A stretch of DNA of 64,000 bases. Origin: Paraburkholderia graminis C4D1M (GTDB lineage: Bacteria; Pseudomonadota; Gammaproteobacteria; Burkholderiales; Burkholderiaceae). The stretch spans positions 1 to 64,000 of the forward strand of contig NZ_ABLD01000019.1 of NCBI RefSeq assembly GCF_000172415.1, in the 5' to 3' direction. Shown here piece by piece: positions 18,258 through 27,275 of this stretch. The notes below the pieces were generated by a model, which had not been told where the DNA came from, made no database searches, and worked only from the letters and a program-made list of their open reading frames with translations. Within the stretch, counting starts at the first letter, position 1, and each line of letters starts with the position of its first letter. Both the position numbers and the translations under genes were made by a program.

Positions 18258-19370
18258 ATGGCAACGGCCACGAAGACGCCGGCTAAACGAGCCACGTCTC
18301 AAACAAACGCGGCAGCCGCGCCCAAGTCGACTCGAACGTCGGCGCGCACGGCAAGCGGCGCGGTGAAGGCAGCAACGTCGAAAGGCGCGGGAGCGGCGGC
18401 AAAAACCGTTGGCGGCGCCTCGAAGAAGACGGCGGTCAAGCGCGCGTTGAACGGCGCGTCCGCGCCTGCGCATGTGGGTTCGTCCGCGGCGTCGTCGCTT
18501 TCGTCCGCCACGCGGCGCACGAAGGCGTCGTCCGCGAAGGCATCGCGTGCGAAGCCGAGTAGCGCGAACGGCGCGTTGCCGGCCGAACTTGCGGGCGACG
18601 TGCAGGAGCTCGCGCGCGTCGCGAAAACGCGAGAGAACCAGGAAGGCGAGATCGTGCGCAAGACGCGCGCGTCGTCTTCGGCGGGCGGCGAAGCGGCGAG
18701 CGCAAGCGAGGTCGCGGTGCCGGTGCAGATCGCCGGGCTTGCGCCCGAAGTCACGCGTCCGGACTACTGGGACAAGGCGTGTGCCGACCTCGTCAAACGC
18801 GACCGCATTCTGAAGAAGCTGATTCCGAAGTTCGGTCCGGTGCATCTGTTGAGCCGCGGCGATCCGTTCGTCACGCTCGCGCGCTCGGTGGTCGGTCAGC
18901 AGATTTCGGTGGCGTCCGCGCAGGCCGTCTGGGCCAAAGTCGCGGCGGCTTGTCCGAAGCTCGTGCCGCAGCAGTTCATCAAGCTGGGTCAGGAAAAGCT
19001 CACGGCATGCGGCTTGTCGAGGCGCAAGGCGGAGTATGTGCTCGACCTCGCGCAGCATTTCGTGTCGGGTGCATTGCACGTCGGCAAGTGGCGGTCCATG
19101 GAAGACGAGGCGGTGATCGCCGAACTCACGCAGATTCGCGGCATCGGCCGCTGGACTGCGGAGATGTTCCTGATCTTCAACCTGTCACGTCCCGATGTGC
19201 TGCCGCTCGACGACCTCGGTCTGATCCGCGCGATCAGCGTGAATTACTTTAGTGGCGAACCGGTCACGCGCAGCGAAGCGCGCGAGGTCGCGGCGAACTG
19301 GGAGCCGTGGCGCACCGTCGCCACCTGGTATATGTGGCGTAGTCTGGACCCGTTGCCGGTCGACTACTGA
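18258..19370 (+). CDS. DNA-3-methyladenine glycosylase II with basic N-terminal tail
   Basis: The C-terminal 200 residues form an HhH-GPD base-excision glycosylase of the AlkA type: ARSVVGQQISVASAQAVW, the helix-hairpin-helix IRGIGRWTAEMFL and the catalytic aspartate in LPLDDLGL. It should remove alkylated purines from DNA. The first 115 residues are almost entirely Ala, Lys, Ser, Thr and Arg (AKRATSQT..., KKTAVKRA), much like a histone H1 tail, and may give nonspecific DNA binding. The gene lies 47 bp after cysS and may be co-transcribed. Confidence 0.88.
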   Translation: MATATKTPAKRATSQTNAAAAPKSTRTSARTASGAVKAATSKGAGAAAKTVGGASKKTAVKRALNGASAPAHVGSSAASSLSSATRRTKASSAKASRAKPSSANGALPAELAGDVQELARVAKTRENQEGEIVRKTRASSSAGGEAASASEVAVPVQIAGLAPEVTRPDYWDKACADLVKRDRILKKLIPKFGPVHLLSRGDPFVTLARSVVGQQISVASAQAVWAKVAAACPKLVPQQFIKLGQEKLTACGLSRRKAEYVLDLAQHFVSGALHVGKWRSMEDEAVIAELTQIRGIGRWTAEMFLIFNLSRPDVLPLDDLGLIRAISVNYFSGEPVTRSEAREVAANWEPWRTVATWYMWRSLDPLPVDY

Positions 19371-19496
19371 AAGCAGAAGAAGCAATGCCGCTTGGCGAAA
19401 CTATCAATTGTTAGATTTTGATAGTTGCGAAGTGGTTTTGACATCGGCGAGCGCGGTTAGAATACGCGCTGCCGGTAAGTCCAAGGATTAAAACCA

Positions 19497-20468
19497 ATGA
19501 AGACCACCTTTCTGGATTTCGAACAGCCGATCGCTGAACTCGAAGCGAAGATCGAAGAATTGCGCTTCGTGCAGGACGATTCGGCCGTCGATATTTCGGA
19601 AGAGATCGAGCGGCTGTCCAAGAAAAGCCAGCAGCTCACGAAAGATCTGTACGCGAACCTCACGCCGTGGCAGGTTTCGCAAATCGCCCGACATCCGCAG
19701 CGCCCGTACACGTTTGACTACGTGAACGAGCTCTTCACCGATTTCCACGAGTTGCACGGCGACCGCCACTATGCGGACGACCTGTCGATCGTCGGCGGCC
19801 TCGCGCGTTTCAATGGCCAGGCCTGCATGGTGATCGGCCATCAGAAGGGCCGCGACACGAAAGAGCGCGCGCTGCGCAACTTCGGCATGCCGCGCCCGGA
19901 AGGCTATCGGAAGGCCGAGCGTCTGATGCGTCTCGCCGAAAAATTCAGCCTGCCGATCTTCACGTTCATCGACACGCCCGGCGCCTATCCTGGCATCGGC
20001 GCGGAAGAACGCGGGCAGTCGGAAGCAATCGGCCGCAATCTGTATGTCATGGCCGAACTGAAGACGCCGCTGATCGCGACGATCATCGGCGAGGGCGGTT
20101 CGGGCGGCGCGTTGGCTATCGCGGTCGGCGACAGCGTGTTGATGCTGCAATTCTCGACCTATTCGGTGATTTCGCCGGAAGGCTGCGCGTCGATTCTGTG
20201 GAAAAGCGCGGCCAAGGCGCCGGAAGCCGCCGAGGCGCTCGGTCTCACCGCGCATCGTCTGAAGGCGCTGGGTCTGATCGACAAGATCGTCAACGAGCCG
20301 CTCGGCGGCGCGCATCGCGATCCGAAGGGCATGGCGGCGATGCTGCGCCGTGCGCTCGCCGATTCGCTGCGTCAGTTCCAGGGCATGAGCATCAACGACT
20401 TGCGCGAACGCCGTTTCGAACGTTTGATGTCGTACGGCAAGTTCAAGGAAACGACGCCGGGCGTCTGA
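19497..20468 (+). CDS. accA: Acetyl-CoA carboxylase carboxyltransferase subunit alpha
   Basis: This 323-residue protein transfers the carboxyl group from biotin to acetyl-CoA to make malonyl-CoA, together with AccD. It starts MKTTFLDFEQPIAELEAKIE, the family-typical coiled N-terminus, and holds the crotonase-fold motifs PIFTFIDTPGAYPG and IGEGGSGGALAIAVGD. The length is standard. tilS follows 63 bp downstream. A TTGACA and TAGAAT pair lies upstream (19438-19463), but the 14-bp spacing is too short for a good promoter. Confidence 0.97.
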   Translation: MKTTFLDFEQPIAELEAKIEELRFVQDDSAVDISEEIERLSKKSQQLTKDLYANLTPWQVSQIARHPQRPYTFDYVNELFTDFHELHGDRHYADDLSIVGGLARFNGQACMVIGHQKGRDTKERALRNFGMPRPEGYRKAERLMRLAEKFSLPIFTFIDTPGAYPGIGAEERGQSEAIGRNLYVMAELKTPLIATIIGEGGSGGALAIAVGDSVLMLQFSTYSVISPEGCASILWKSAAKAPEAAEALGLTAHRLKALGLIDKIVNEPLGGAHRDPKGMAAMLRRALADSLRQFQGMSINDLRERRFERLMSYGKFKETTPGV

Positions 20469-20531
20469 GCCCGCGCGCGTTTTCTTTCGTCCATCGGCGC
20501 GACGCATGACTAATGCAACCGCGCTAGCGAC

Positions 20532-22004
20532 ATGACTCCCATCGCCGAATCGCCTGCGGACCGCCTCGTTCTCGAGGCGGTTCGTGTTGCGTTTGCCGCG
20601 CTGCCCGCGAGCGCGCGCGTTGCCGTTGCGTTTAGCGGCGGCGTCGATTCGAGCGTGCTGCTGGACGCGGCCGTGCGTGTCGCCGGCTCGTCGCGTTGCA
20701 TCGCGTTTCATGTGCATCACGGCCTGAGTCCGAACGCCGATGCGTGGCTCGCGCATTGCGAGGCGTTCGCGCGCGAACGCGAGGTCGAGTTCGTCGTGCG
20801 TTACGTCGACGTTTCGCGCGATGCGGGCGTGAGCGTGGAGGCCGCGGCGCGCGATGCGCGTTATCGCGCGCTCGACGCACTGTGCGCGGCGCACCGCATC
20901 GGCTGGCTATGGCTCGCGCAGCACGCGGACGATCAGGCGGAGACCGTGCTGCTGCAACTGTTGCGCGGCGCGGGCCTCGCGGGCCTCGCGGCGATGGCGC
21001 CGGAGTTTTCGCCTGCGGGCGCCGCGGCGGCGCGCGTGCGGCCGTTGCTTCATCTGCTGCGCGCACAGATCGAACGCTATGCGAGCGCGCGCGAACTGCG
21101 CTGGATCGACGACGAATCGAATGCGGACACGCGCTATGCGCGCAACGCGCTGCGCCACCAGGTCACGCCCGCGTTGGCCGTTCACTTCCCCGGTTTCCGC
21201 GACGCGCTCGCGCGCACGGCGTCGCATGCGGCGTCGGCGCAGCGCTTGCTCGATGAGCTTGCGCGCATCGACCTCGACGCCGTCTCGCGCGACGACGGCA
21301 GCGCGCTCTCGCATGACGCGCTCATCGCACTCGATGACGACCGCGCGCTCAATCTGATGCGTTACTGGATGCGCTCGCAGGGCTTCATCGCGGCGTCGAG
21401 CGCGCGTCTTGGCGATGCGCTGCGGCAACTGCGCGAAGTGGGCGAGGGCGGTGACGGGCATCGTCTGCGCGTCGATCATGCGGGTCATGCGCTGCGCAGC
21501 TATCGCGGGCTGGTGTATTGGGAAGCGGGCGACAGCAGCGATCCCGCCGACGAAACTTCGCTTGCGGCGCGCGAGATCAGCGAGTTGGTGTGGCAGGGGC
21601 AAGCGACGTGGCGCTTGCCGCAATGGCGCGGGACGTTTGTGTTTGAAGCGGTTGACGCTTTAGCGGTGAACGCGGCGAATGCCACCAATGCCATTAACGC
21701 CGCGCTCAACGACACCATTCCGATGAGCCTGCTGCAACAGGCACCACTGCGCGCGCGTTCGCGCAACGGCGGCGAACGCATGCGCACGAGCGACGCGCCG
21801 GGCGCGCGTAGTCGAACGCTGAAGAACCTGTTCCAGGAGCGCGGCATTCCCGCGTGGAAGCGCGACGTGCCGCTGCTTTTTCTCGGCGATGAACTGCTGT
21901 TCGTCCCGTTGCTCGGCGTGAACCACGCGGCGTCGCACGCTGACGTAGCGCCGGACGAAGCGCGCGTGCGAATCGTCTGGCGCGAGGACTTGCTGATCGC
22001 CTGA
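20532..22004 (+). CDS. tilS: tRNA(Ile)-lysidine synthetase
   Basis: This 490-residue enzyme adds lysine to C34 of tRNA-Ile(CAU), which lets it read AUA codons. The PP-loop SGGVDS is at residues 35-40, followed by HVHHGLSPNAD and AQHADDQAETVLLQLLRG, both typical of TilS. The substrate-binding and C-terminal domains are present (for example KNLFQERGIPAW near residue 435). A low-complexity Ala/Asn stretch interrupts the C-terminal half. It lies between accA and lysC on the same strand. Confidence 0.94.
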   Translation: MTPIAESPADRLVLEAVRVAFAALPASARVAVAFSGGVDSSVLLDAAVRVAGSSRCIAFHVHHGLSPNADAWLAHCEAFAREREVEFVVRYVDVSRDAGVSVEAAARDARYRALDALCAAHRIGWLWLAQHADDQAETVLLQLLRGAGLAGLAAMAPEFSPAGAAAARVRPLLHLLRAQIERYASARELRWIDDESNADTRYARNALRHQVTPALAVHFPGFRDALARTASHAASAQRLLDELARIDLDAVSRDDGSALSHDALIALDDDRALNLMRYWMRSQGFIAASSARLGDALRQLREVGEGGDGHRLRVDHAGHALRSYRGLVYWEAGDSSDPADETSLAAREISELVWQGQATWRLPQWRGTFVFEAVDALAVNAANATNAINAALNDTIPMSLLQQAPLRARSRNGGERMRTSDAPGARSRTLKNLFQERGIPAWKRDVPLLFLGDELLFVPLLGVNHAASHADVAPDEARVRIVWREDLLIA

Positions 22005-22404
22005 CCGGCCGGTCGGGCACTGGCTTCATCGAACGGGTTGTCGTCCAAATAGGGCGCGATTCTGAGCGCGAGCTAAAGCGCGAATATGCATTACGGAACG
22101 CCGCGCAAGCGCCGCGGCACGCGTCGCCACGGCCTTCGCAGCTTGTCTTTTTGCCTCTGATCGGGTACGTTAACTTGTTTGCCCGACCCGCTTTTGCCCT
22201 CGCTTTTGTCGGTTTTCCGATCGTGATCCGAGTTTTCCGGTAAGCCATTAGCGATCAATCACGGGCAAATCCGCGCGTGCTGCACGCGCGCTGCATCTAC
22301 GCCGCCACACACTTCGCCGCCGTTCACAAGACGTTGCGCCCCTGTGCTTTTGTGCGGTCGTCGCGAGCGCGCCAGCGCGGTTTCTCCTTCAGTTCAGAAC
22401 GACA
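22005..22404. other. tilS-lysC intergenic region
   Basis: In this 400-bp stretch I see no gene, no clear terminator and no recognisable lysine riboswitch. It contains a less G+C-rich segment around 22140-22260 that may carry the lysC promoter. Confidence 0.5.
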
Positions 22405-23655
22405 ATGGCACTCATCGTACATAAATACGGCGGCACTTCGATGGGCTCGGTCGAGCGCATCAAGAACGTCGCCAAGCGCGTCGCGAAATGGCAAAAGGCC
22501 GGCCACAAGATGGTCGTCGTGCCGTCGGCAATGTCCGGCGAAACCAACCGCTTGCTCGGCCTCGCGAAAGAGATCACGAGCCAGCCGAGCCCGCGCGAAC
22601 TCGACATGATCGCCGCGACCGGCGAGCAGGTCAGCTCAGGGCTGCTCGCCATCGCGCTGCAGGAAGCCGGCGTCGACGCGGTGAGCTACGCGGGTTGGCA
22701 AGTGCCGGTCAAAACGGATAGCGCGTTCACGAAAGCGCGCATTAGCGACATCGACGGCGAGCGCGTGCTGCGCGATCTCGACGCGGGCAAGGTGGTCGTG
22801 ATCACGGGCTTCCAGGGCATCGACCCGGACGGCAACATCACGACGCTCGGCCGCGGCGGCTCGGACACGTCGGCGGTCGCGGTCGCGGCTGCGTTGAAGG
22901 CCGACGAGTGCCTGATTTATACGGACGTCGACGGTGTTTACACGACCGACCCGCGCGTGGTCGAAGAGGCTCGCCGGCTCGATCGCGTGACGTTCGAAGA
23001 AATGCTGGAAATGGCAAGCCTGGGTTCGAAGGTGTTGCAGATCCGCTCGGTGGAATTCGCCGGCAAATATCAGGTGAAGACGCGCGTGCTGTCGAGCCTG
23101 ACCGATCCGCTCATCCCGCTCGACGCTGAAATGAAGTCGGGCACCCTGATTACTTTTGAAGAAGACGAGACCATGGAAAAAGCAGTCATCTCGGGCATCG
23201 CGTTCCAGCGCGACGAAGCTCGCATCGCGGTGATGGGTGTGCCCGACAAGCCGGGCATCGCGTATCAGATTCTCGGCCCGGTGGCGGACGCGAATATCGA
23301 CGTGGACATGATCATCCAGAACCAGAGCGTCGAAGGCAAAACGGCGTTCACGTTCACGGTGGGTCGCGGCGATTATCAGCGCGCGATGGACATCCTCACG
23401 AACCAGGTGAAGGGTCACGTGCAGGCCGAGCAGGTGCTGGGCGATCCGAAGGTGTCGAAGGTTTCGGTGGTCGGCGTGGGCATGCGTTCGCATGTGGGCA
23501 TCGCGAGCACGATGTTCCGCACGCTATCGGAAGAGGGCATCAACATCCAGATGATCTCGACGTCCGAAATCAAGATTTCGGTGCTGATCGACGAGAAGTA
23601 TATGGAGCTCGCAGTGCGCGCGCTGCATAAGGCGTTCGAACTGGATCAGGCGTAA
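22405..23655 (+). CDS. lysC: Aspartate kinase
   Basis: This 416-residue enzyme phosphorylates aspartate, the first step toward lysine, threonine and methionine. The kinase domain starts with KYGGTSMGS and includes GRGGSDTSAVAVAAAL and IYTDVDGVYTTDPR. Two C-terminal ACT domains (about residues 265-415, for example VGVGMRSHVGIASTMF) provide feedback control by lysine and/or threonine. Many homologues have an internal start that yields a separate beta subunit; the sequence does not settle this. The tRNA-Ser gene lies 200 bp downstream. Confidence 0.96.
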   Translation: MALIVHKYGGTSMGSVERIKNVAKRVAKWQKAGHKMVVVPSAMSGETNRLLGLAKEITSQPSPRELDMIAATGEQVSSGLLAIALQEAGVDAVSYAGWQVPVKTDSAFTKARISDIDGERVLRDLDAGKVVVITGFQGIDPDGNITTLGRGGSDTSAVAVAAALKADECLIYTDVDGVYTTDPRVVEEARRLDRVTFEEMLEMASLGSKVLQIRSVEFAGKYQVKTRVLSSLTDPLIPLDAEMKSGTLITFEEDETMEKAVISGIAFQRDEARIAVMGVPDKPGIAYQILGPVADANIDVDMIIQNQSVEGKTAFTFTVGRGDYQRAMDILTNQVKGHVQAEQVLGDPKVSKVSVVGVGMRSHVGIASTMFRTLSEEGINIQMISTSEIKISVLIDEKYMELAVRALHKAFELDQA

Positions 23656-23783
23656 CTGGGTGTGATTTGGTAGAAGCGGCGGGGCGTGCAGGAGCGCCTC
23701 GTTCGTTGTTGTACATATGCGTGGCCTGGCGAAAAAAATCCTTCGTCAATGACGACATTGGCACAAAAAGTGTTCGTCGGACA

Positions 23784-23812
23784 TTGACCTTGGCGGTCCG
23801 GCCCGCTATTAT
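23784..23812 (+). promoter_or_regulatory. Sigma-70 promoter of tRNA-Ser
   Basis: TTGACC at 23784-23789 and TATTAT at 23807-23812 are separated by exactly 17 bp. Transcription would start near 23819, about 36 bp before the mature tRNA. Confidence 0.75.
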
Positions 23813-23854
23813 CTTGGCTTCGTCGCGCTGACTCCCTGCGCGAGCGAAAGTTTG

Positions 23855-23948
23855 GGAGACGTGGCCGAGAGGTCGAAGGCACTCCCCTGCTAAGGGAGCA
23901 TCTGGGCCAAAACCTGGATCGAGGGTTCGAATCCCTCCGTCTCCGCCA
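23855..23948 (+). tRNA. tRNA-Ser (anticodon GCU), CCA encoded
   Basis: The acceptor arms GGAGACG (23855-23861) and CGTCTCC (23938-23944) pair fully, with discriminator G and an encoded CCA at 23946-23948. The anticodon stem CTCCC/GGGAG frames the loop CTGCTAA, giving anticodon GCT at 23889-23891. The long variable arm and the T-loop GTTCGAATCC are typical of serine tRNAs. The gene is intact although a tyrosine integrase lies 159 bp downstream, so its 3' end is a likely attachment site. Confidence 0.97.
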
Positions 23949-23988
23949 GGAGCACCTCCCGGGACATCTCACCATGTCCCGGACTAAA

Positions 23989-24026
23989 CCCCGGAAGGCC
24001 GCCACAAGCGCCTTCCGGGGTTTTTT
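23989..24026 (+). terminator. Rho-independent terminator after tRNA-Ser
   Basis: An 11-bp perfect stem, CCCCGGAAGGC at 23989-23999 and GCCTTCCGGGG at 24010-24020, is followed by six T. A second perfect hairpin just upstream (CCGGGACAT with ATGTCCCGG, about 23959-23982) lies between it and the tRNA and may help 3' processing. Confidence 0.9.
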
Positions 24027-24107
24027 CTTGTGCCGGACCTTCCCGCTTCATACCCCCCAATTGCAACCGGAAGTATGGGTAGTAGTATGGGTAGCAGGGA
24101 GGTCGCC

Positions 24108-25313
24108 ATGAGCTCAAATCCGCGCTCCATCCACCGTCTTTCCGCGCTTGGCGTCGCGCGCCTGAAGAAGCCCGGCCATTACTGCGATGGCGGCGGCCTG
24201 TATCTTCAGGTGTCGGTGTCGCGTACGCGATCGTGGGTCTACCGCTTCCGGCGCGAAGGCCGCTTGCGTGAGATGGGGCTGGGATCACTGCATGTCGTCT
24301 CACTTGCTGAGGCACGCGAACTTGCAGCGCGCTGCCGCAGGATGCTGTTCGAAGGTGCTGATCCGATCGAGGCACGGCGTGCGGAGCGCGCACAGCAGGT
24401 CGCGATAGCCGCACGCAGCCGTACGTTTGATGAGTGCACCAGGGCATTCATCAAGGCGAACCGCGCAGGCTGGAAAAACGAAAAGCACGTGGCGCAATGG
24501 GAGAACACGCTGGCCACCTATGCTTCACCCATTATCGGCGCGCTTGCCGTGCGCGATATCGACACGACGCTCATCGTGAGCGTGCTCGAGCCAGTCTGGC
24601 AGATGAAGCCCGAGACGGCCAGCCGCGTGCGCGGGCGCATCGAGTCGGTGCTCGACTGGGCGACGGTGCACCGGTACCGGGAAGGCGAGAATCCGGCACG
24701 ATGGAAGGGGCACCTCGACAAGATTCTGCCCGCGCGCACAAAGGTGCGGAAGGTCCAGCACCATGCCGCCCTGCCGTACAGGGAGTCGGCAGCGTTCATG
24801 AAGGCACTGCGCGCGCAGGACGGCCTGGCGGCCCGCGCGCTCGAACTGCTCATCCTGACAGCGGCCAGGACAAACGAAATCATCGGGGCGGTTCGCAGTG
24901 AGTTCGACCTGGAAGCGGCTTCATGGACGGTGCCCGCCGAGCGGATGAAGGCCAAAAGGGCCCACCGGATTCCGCTATCTGGTTCTGCGCTTGCACTGGT
25001 GCGCCGGCTGCTTGACGAGGCTGACGGCGACCTGCTGTTCCCGGGGGCGAAGAAGGGCAGGCCGCTGTCGAACATGGCCATGCTTACGGTTCTGCGCCGG
25101 ATGAAGCGCACGGGCCTCACCGTGCACGGATTTCGTTCGACGTTCCGTGACTGGGCGGCGGAGTGTACGACCTATCCCAACGAGATGGCGGAGATGGCGC
25201 TGGCGCACACCGTGGATGACAAGGTCGAGGCCGCATACCGGCGTGGCGATATGTTCCAGCGTCGCAGGCAGATGATGGACGACTGGGCGGCGTACTGTGC
25301 GGTGAAGGGGTAG
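24108..25313 (+). CDS. Tyrosine site-specific integrase (tRNA-Ser island)
   Basis: This 401-residue integrase has an N-terminal arm-binding domain of the DUF4102 type (KKPGHYCDGGGLYLQVS), a SAM-like core-binding domain, and a catalytic domain with R in TAARTNEI, the HGFR box, H in LAHTV and the nucleophile tyrosine in VEAAYRRGD, so it looks active. The ATG at 24108 is preceded by AGGGAGG at the right distance; the earlier in-frame Met residues lack this. Its place just after tRNA-Ser indicates a genomic island inserted in the tRNA 3' end. No second copy of the tRNA end is found in this window. Confidence 0.93.
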   Translation: MSSNPRSIHRLSALGVARLKKPGHYCDGGGLYLQVSVSRTRSWVYRFRREGRLREMGLGSLHVVSLAEARELAARCRRMLFEGADPIEARRAERAQQVAIAARSRTFDECTRAFIKANRAGWKNEKHVAQWENTLATYASPIIGALAVRDIDTTLIVSVLEPVWQMKPETASRVRGRIESVLDWATVHRYREGENPARWKGHLDKILPARTKVRKVQHHAALPYRESAAFMKALRAQDGLAARALELLILTAARTNEIIGAVRSEFDLEAASWTVPAERMKAKRAHRIPLSGSALALVRRLLDEADGDLLFPGAKKGRPLSNMAMLTVLRRMKRTGLTVHGFRSTFRDWAAECTTYPNEMAEMALAHTVDDKVEAAYRRGDMFQRRRQMMDDWAAYCAVKG

Positions 25314-25649
25314 CTGACCTAGGACCACTCCAATGTCTGTGCGCGGGGCCCACTGCACGCCGGATTTGACGGGCGCTGTCGGTGATTCACGGCCGCGCCG
25401 GATCCGCGTGCGTCCGAGCTACTTTGCCTGAAATAGTGAGGTTTTTGCTGGGAGCCAAATGCTGGAGCAAGAATCGACCGGTGGTCGCTGGCGGGTGGGA
25501 ACTGTTTGGTAGCCATGGGACGTTCGCGGCCGTGGATCGGCCTGCACTGTAGCAACGTTTCTCCTGACGGGATGTTTGATGTGGTTACGGCAGCACGCTA
25601 GTCTGGGGCTGTCCGGTGGCATCCGGACGTCGTCAGGAGGACCAGCGTG
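25314..25649. other. integrase-AlpA intergenic region
   Basis: No gene is seen in these 336 bp. A perfect hairpin, GTCCGG with CCGGAC around TGGCAT near 25611-25628, precedes the strong ribosome binding site of the AlpA gene. Confidence 0.5.
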
Positions 25650-25880
25650 ATGAACCACGAGCATATTGACGGCCACGAAAGCGCGAAGCCGCGCCTTATT
25701 CGCCTTCCCGAAGTGCGCATGCGAGTGAGCCTTGGGGCGAGCACAGTCTACCGGTATCTGGCAGCAGGCAAGTTTCCAAGGCCGGTCGAGATTGGCGGCG
25801 GAAGGGTAGCGTGGTACGAAAGCGAGATTGACGCGTGGATCGCAAACCGCAAGGTGGCAGGCACGCGTGTGTCAAGATGA
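25650..25880 (+). CDS. AlpA-family small DNA-binding regulator
   Basis: This 76-residue protein has the AlpA/excisionase-like winged helix: IRLPEVRMRVSLGASTVYRY followed by KFPRPVEIGGGRVAWYESEI and DAWIANR. AlpA proteins control integrase or excision in prophages and islands. A perfect AGGAGG at 25635-25640 lies 9 bp before the ATG; a GTG one codon earlier is possible. It is the only other recognisable mobility gene of the island here. Confidence 0.88.
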   Translation: MNHEHIDGHESAKPRLIRLPEVRMRVSLGASTVYRYLAAGKFPRPVEIGGGRVAWYESEIDAWIANRKVAGTRVSR

Positions 25881-26335
25881 TCTGTTCGACGCACGCCCAC
25901 TACGTCATGCGTGATGGCTGGCTCCACGCCGTGGCGAGTCGGGCGATGAGGCGTGGGGCTGACACTGTCCTGACATGCAGTCGGGCACCGCCGTCGATGG
26001 TCCATGCAGCGGCGGGGCCGGGCGGTGGACGCAGACGCGCGCGGCGGCCTCATGAGCTATTCGACGATTAGATATTATTTTGGAATCCGTACTGTCATGA
26101 CTGTCCCGGATTACGTAATCCGTGTTCACAAATCGATGCGTTTCAATCTGGCTTGTTTGCGGCTGTCCTGAACCGCTCTCCGAGGGGCAAGCTGATTCGC
26201 AACGCCGGTATGATGAGCGTCGTTATCTCCGGTGGCGCCGTTTGTCCGGGCGACGAGATTTCGCGTCCTACTTCCTCCCAAACCCCATCGAGAACTCGAG
26301 CGAGTGTAGGTGAGATATCTCCTTTCGGTCGAGGG
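25881..26335. other. Gene-poor island segment
   Basis: In this 455-bp stretch I find no frame with family similarity. It contains AT-richer patches (around 26070-26130) unlike the flanking DNA and may be remnants of lost genes. Confidence 0.4.
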
Positions 26336-26465
26336 CGTGTGAAAACGCGAGAGTACTCGTTTTTCGGGTGTCGCTTTACCCTTCGCGAGCGGCTACCAAG
26401 CCAATACAGCGCGATCTGAACGGTCGATTTTTCGGGAGGCTGCGTTCAGCGCGCGTTTTCACACG
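26336..26465. mobile_element. 130-bp element with 14-bp terminal inverted repeats
   Basis: CGTGTGAAAACGCG at 26336-26349 is matched by its exact reverse complement at 26452-26465. The roughly 100 bp between them do not encode a protein. This looks like a MITE or an internally deleted insertion sequence. I cannot see a target-site duplication with confidence. Confidence 0.5.
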
Positions 26466-26466
26466 G

Positions 26467-26808
26467 GTGCGCCGGGAGACCGGCAAGGAGTAAGTGGTGC
26501 AAGTCCACTGCGATGAAGGAATAGCGAACCACATCGGCCCCGAGCCGTGCGCAGGCATCCGCGAGGATGTCGGCGAAGCGTCGGCAGGGGTACGTACAGG
26601 CCAGCCATTGAGCCACGATAGAAAAACTGATTCCGGGTGCCGACGCTGTCTGTGTAGCGGAAGGCAAAACGTCTGAGCGCGCAATCGCGAGCGCCCGGAT
26701 GACCCGGCGTGGTCGTAGAACCTGGCATGTGCGCACGCTCCTTGTTCGGGAACCGGGAGATCTCCAGTCTGGCCTGTCGCAGGATGGACAGGTCCGCATC
26801 GGGAAGGC
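26467..26808 (+). ncRNA. Truncated group II intron-like RNA (5' part)
   Basis: The segment begins GTGCGCCGGGAGACCGG, fitting the GUGYG 5' end of bacterial group II introns. It continues with AGTGGTGCAAGTCCACT, a stem-loop typical of domain I, and later GGGAACCGGGAGATCTCC and GGAAGGCGAGGAGCCGTAAG, which resemble the sequence ahead of intron maturase genes. No reverse transcriptase or domains V-VI follow: similarity to an MFS transporter begins at about 26809. It starts one base after the right inverted repeat of the preceding element. Recognition is from memory of intron sequences, so the borders are approximate. Confidence 0.5.
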
Positions 26809-27211
26809 GAGGAGCCGTAAGCGACATTGTCGGCCGTCGTCCGTTGATGCTCGTGGGTTCGCCCGCCATCATGCTCGGGACGTACCCGGCGTTTCATCTG
26901 CTCCATCCGCATGACTTCGGTAAGACGGTCGCGGGCCTGTGCCTGATGAGCCTCGCGTTCGCACCGCGTTCGGCCACGGTGCTTTGCGCGATGGCTGAGA
27001 CCATGCCGACCAAGCTGCGCTATACCGGGCTGTCGGTGAGCCTAAACATTCCGGTCACGCTGCTGGGCGGAACGGCGCCGTTCATTGCGACGTATCTCGT
27101 GTCGCGTACGGCGATCTGTATTCGCCGGCGTGGTTCGTGATTGGCGCTGGCCCGTGCACGTTGATGACTGCGTATGCGTATAAGGAGAGGCTGCATAGCG
27201 GATTGCGGTGA
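26809..27211 (+). pseudogene. MFS (metabolite:H+ symporter) transporter fragment
   Basis: The translation starts inside a transporter at SDIVGRRPLMLVG, the conserved MFS loop motif, and continues through SLAFAPRSATVLCAMAE and IPVTLLGGTAPFIATYLV. The frame then breaks near 27110, where one G seems lost, and resumes as GDLYSPAWFVIGAGPCTLM to a stop at 27209-27211. The N-terminal half is missing, replaced by intron-like sequence. It resembles the C-terminal half of ShiA/ProP-type symporters. Non-functional. Confidence 0.8.
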
Positions 27212-27275
27212 AGCGCCGGCGGCCTGGCTCGGGAGGCGTTTGTTCCGACAAGGTTCGCGCAGCGCAGTACCTCGC

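Noticed and set aside
19438..19463. TTGACA/TAGAAT promoter for accA
   Set aside because: The spacer is only 14 bp, too short for a usual sigma-70 promoter.
22005..22404. Lysine riboswitch before lysC
   Set aside because: No set of paired helices or conserved core resembling the lysine aptamer could be seen.
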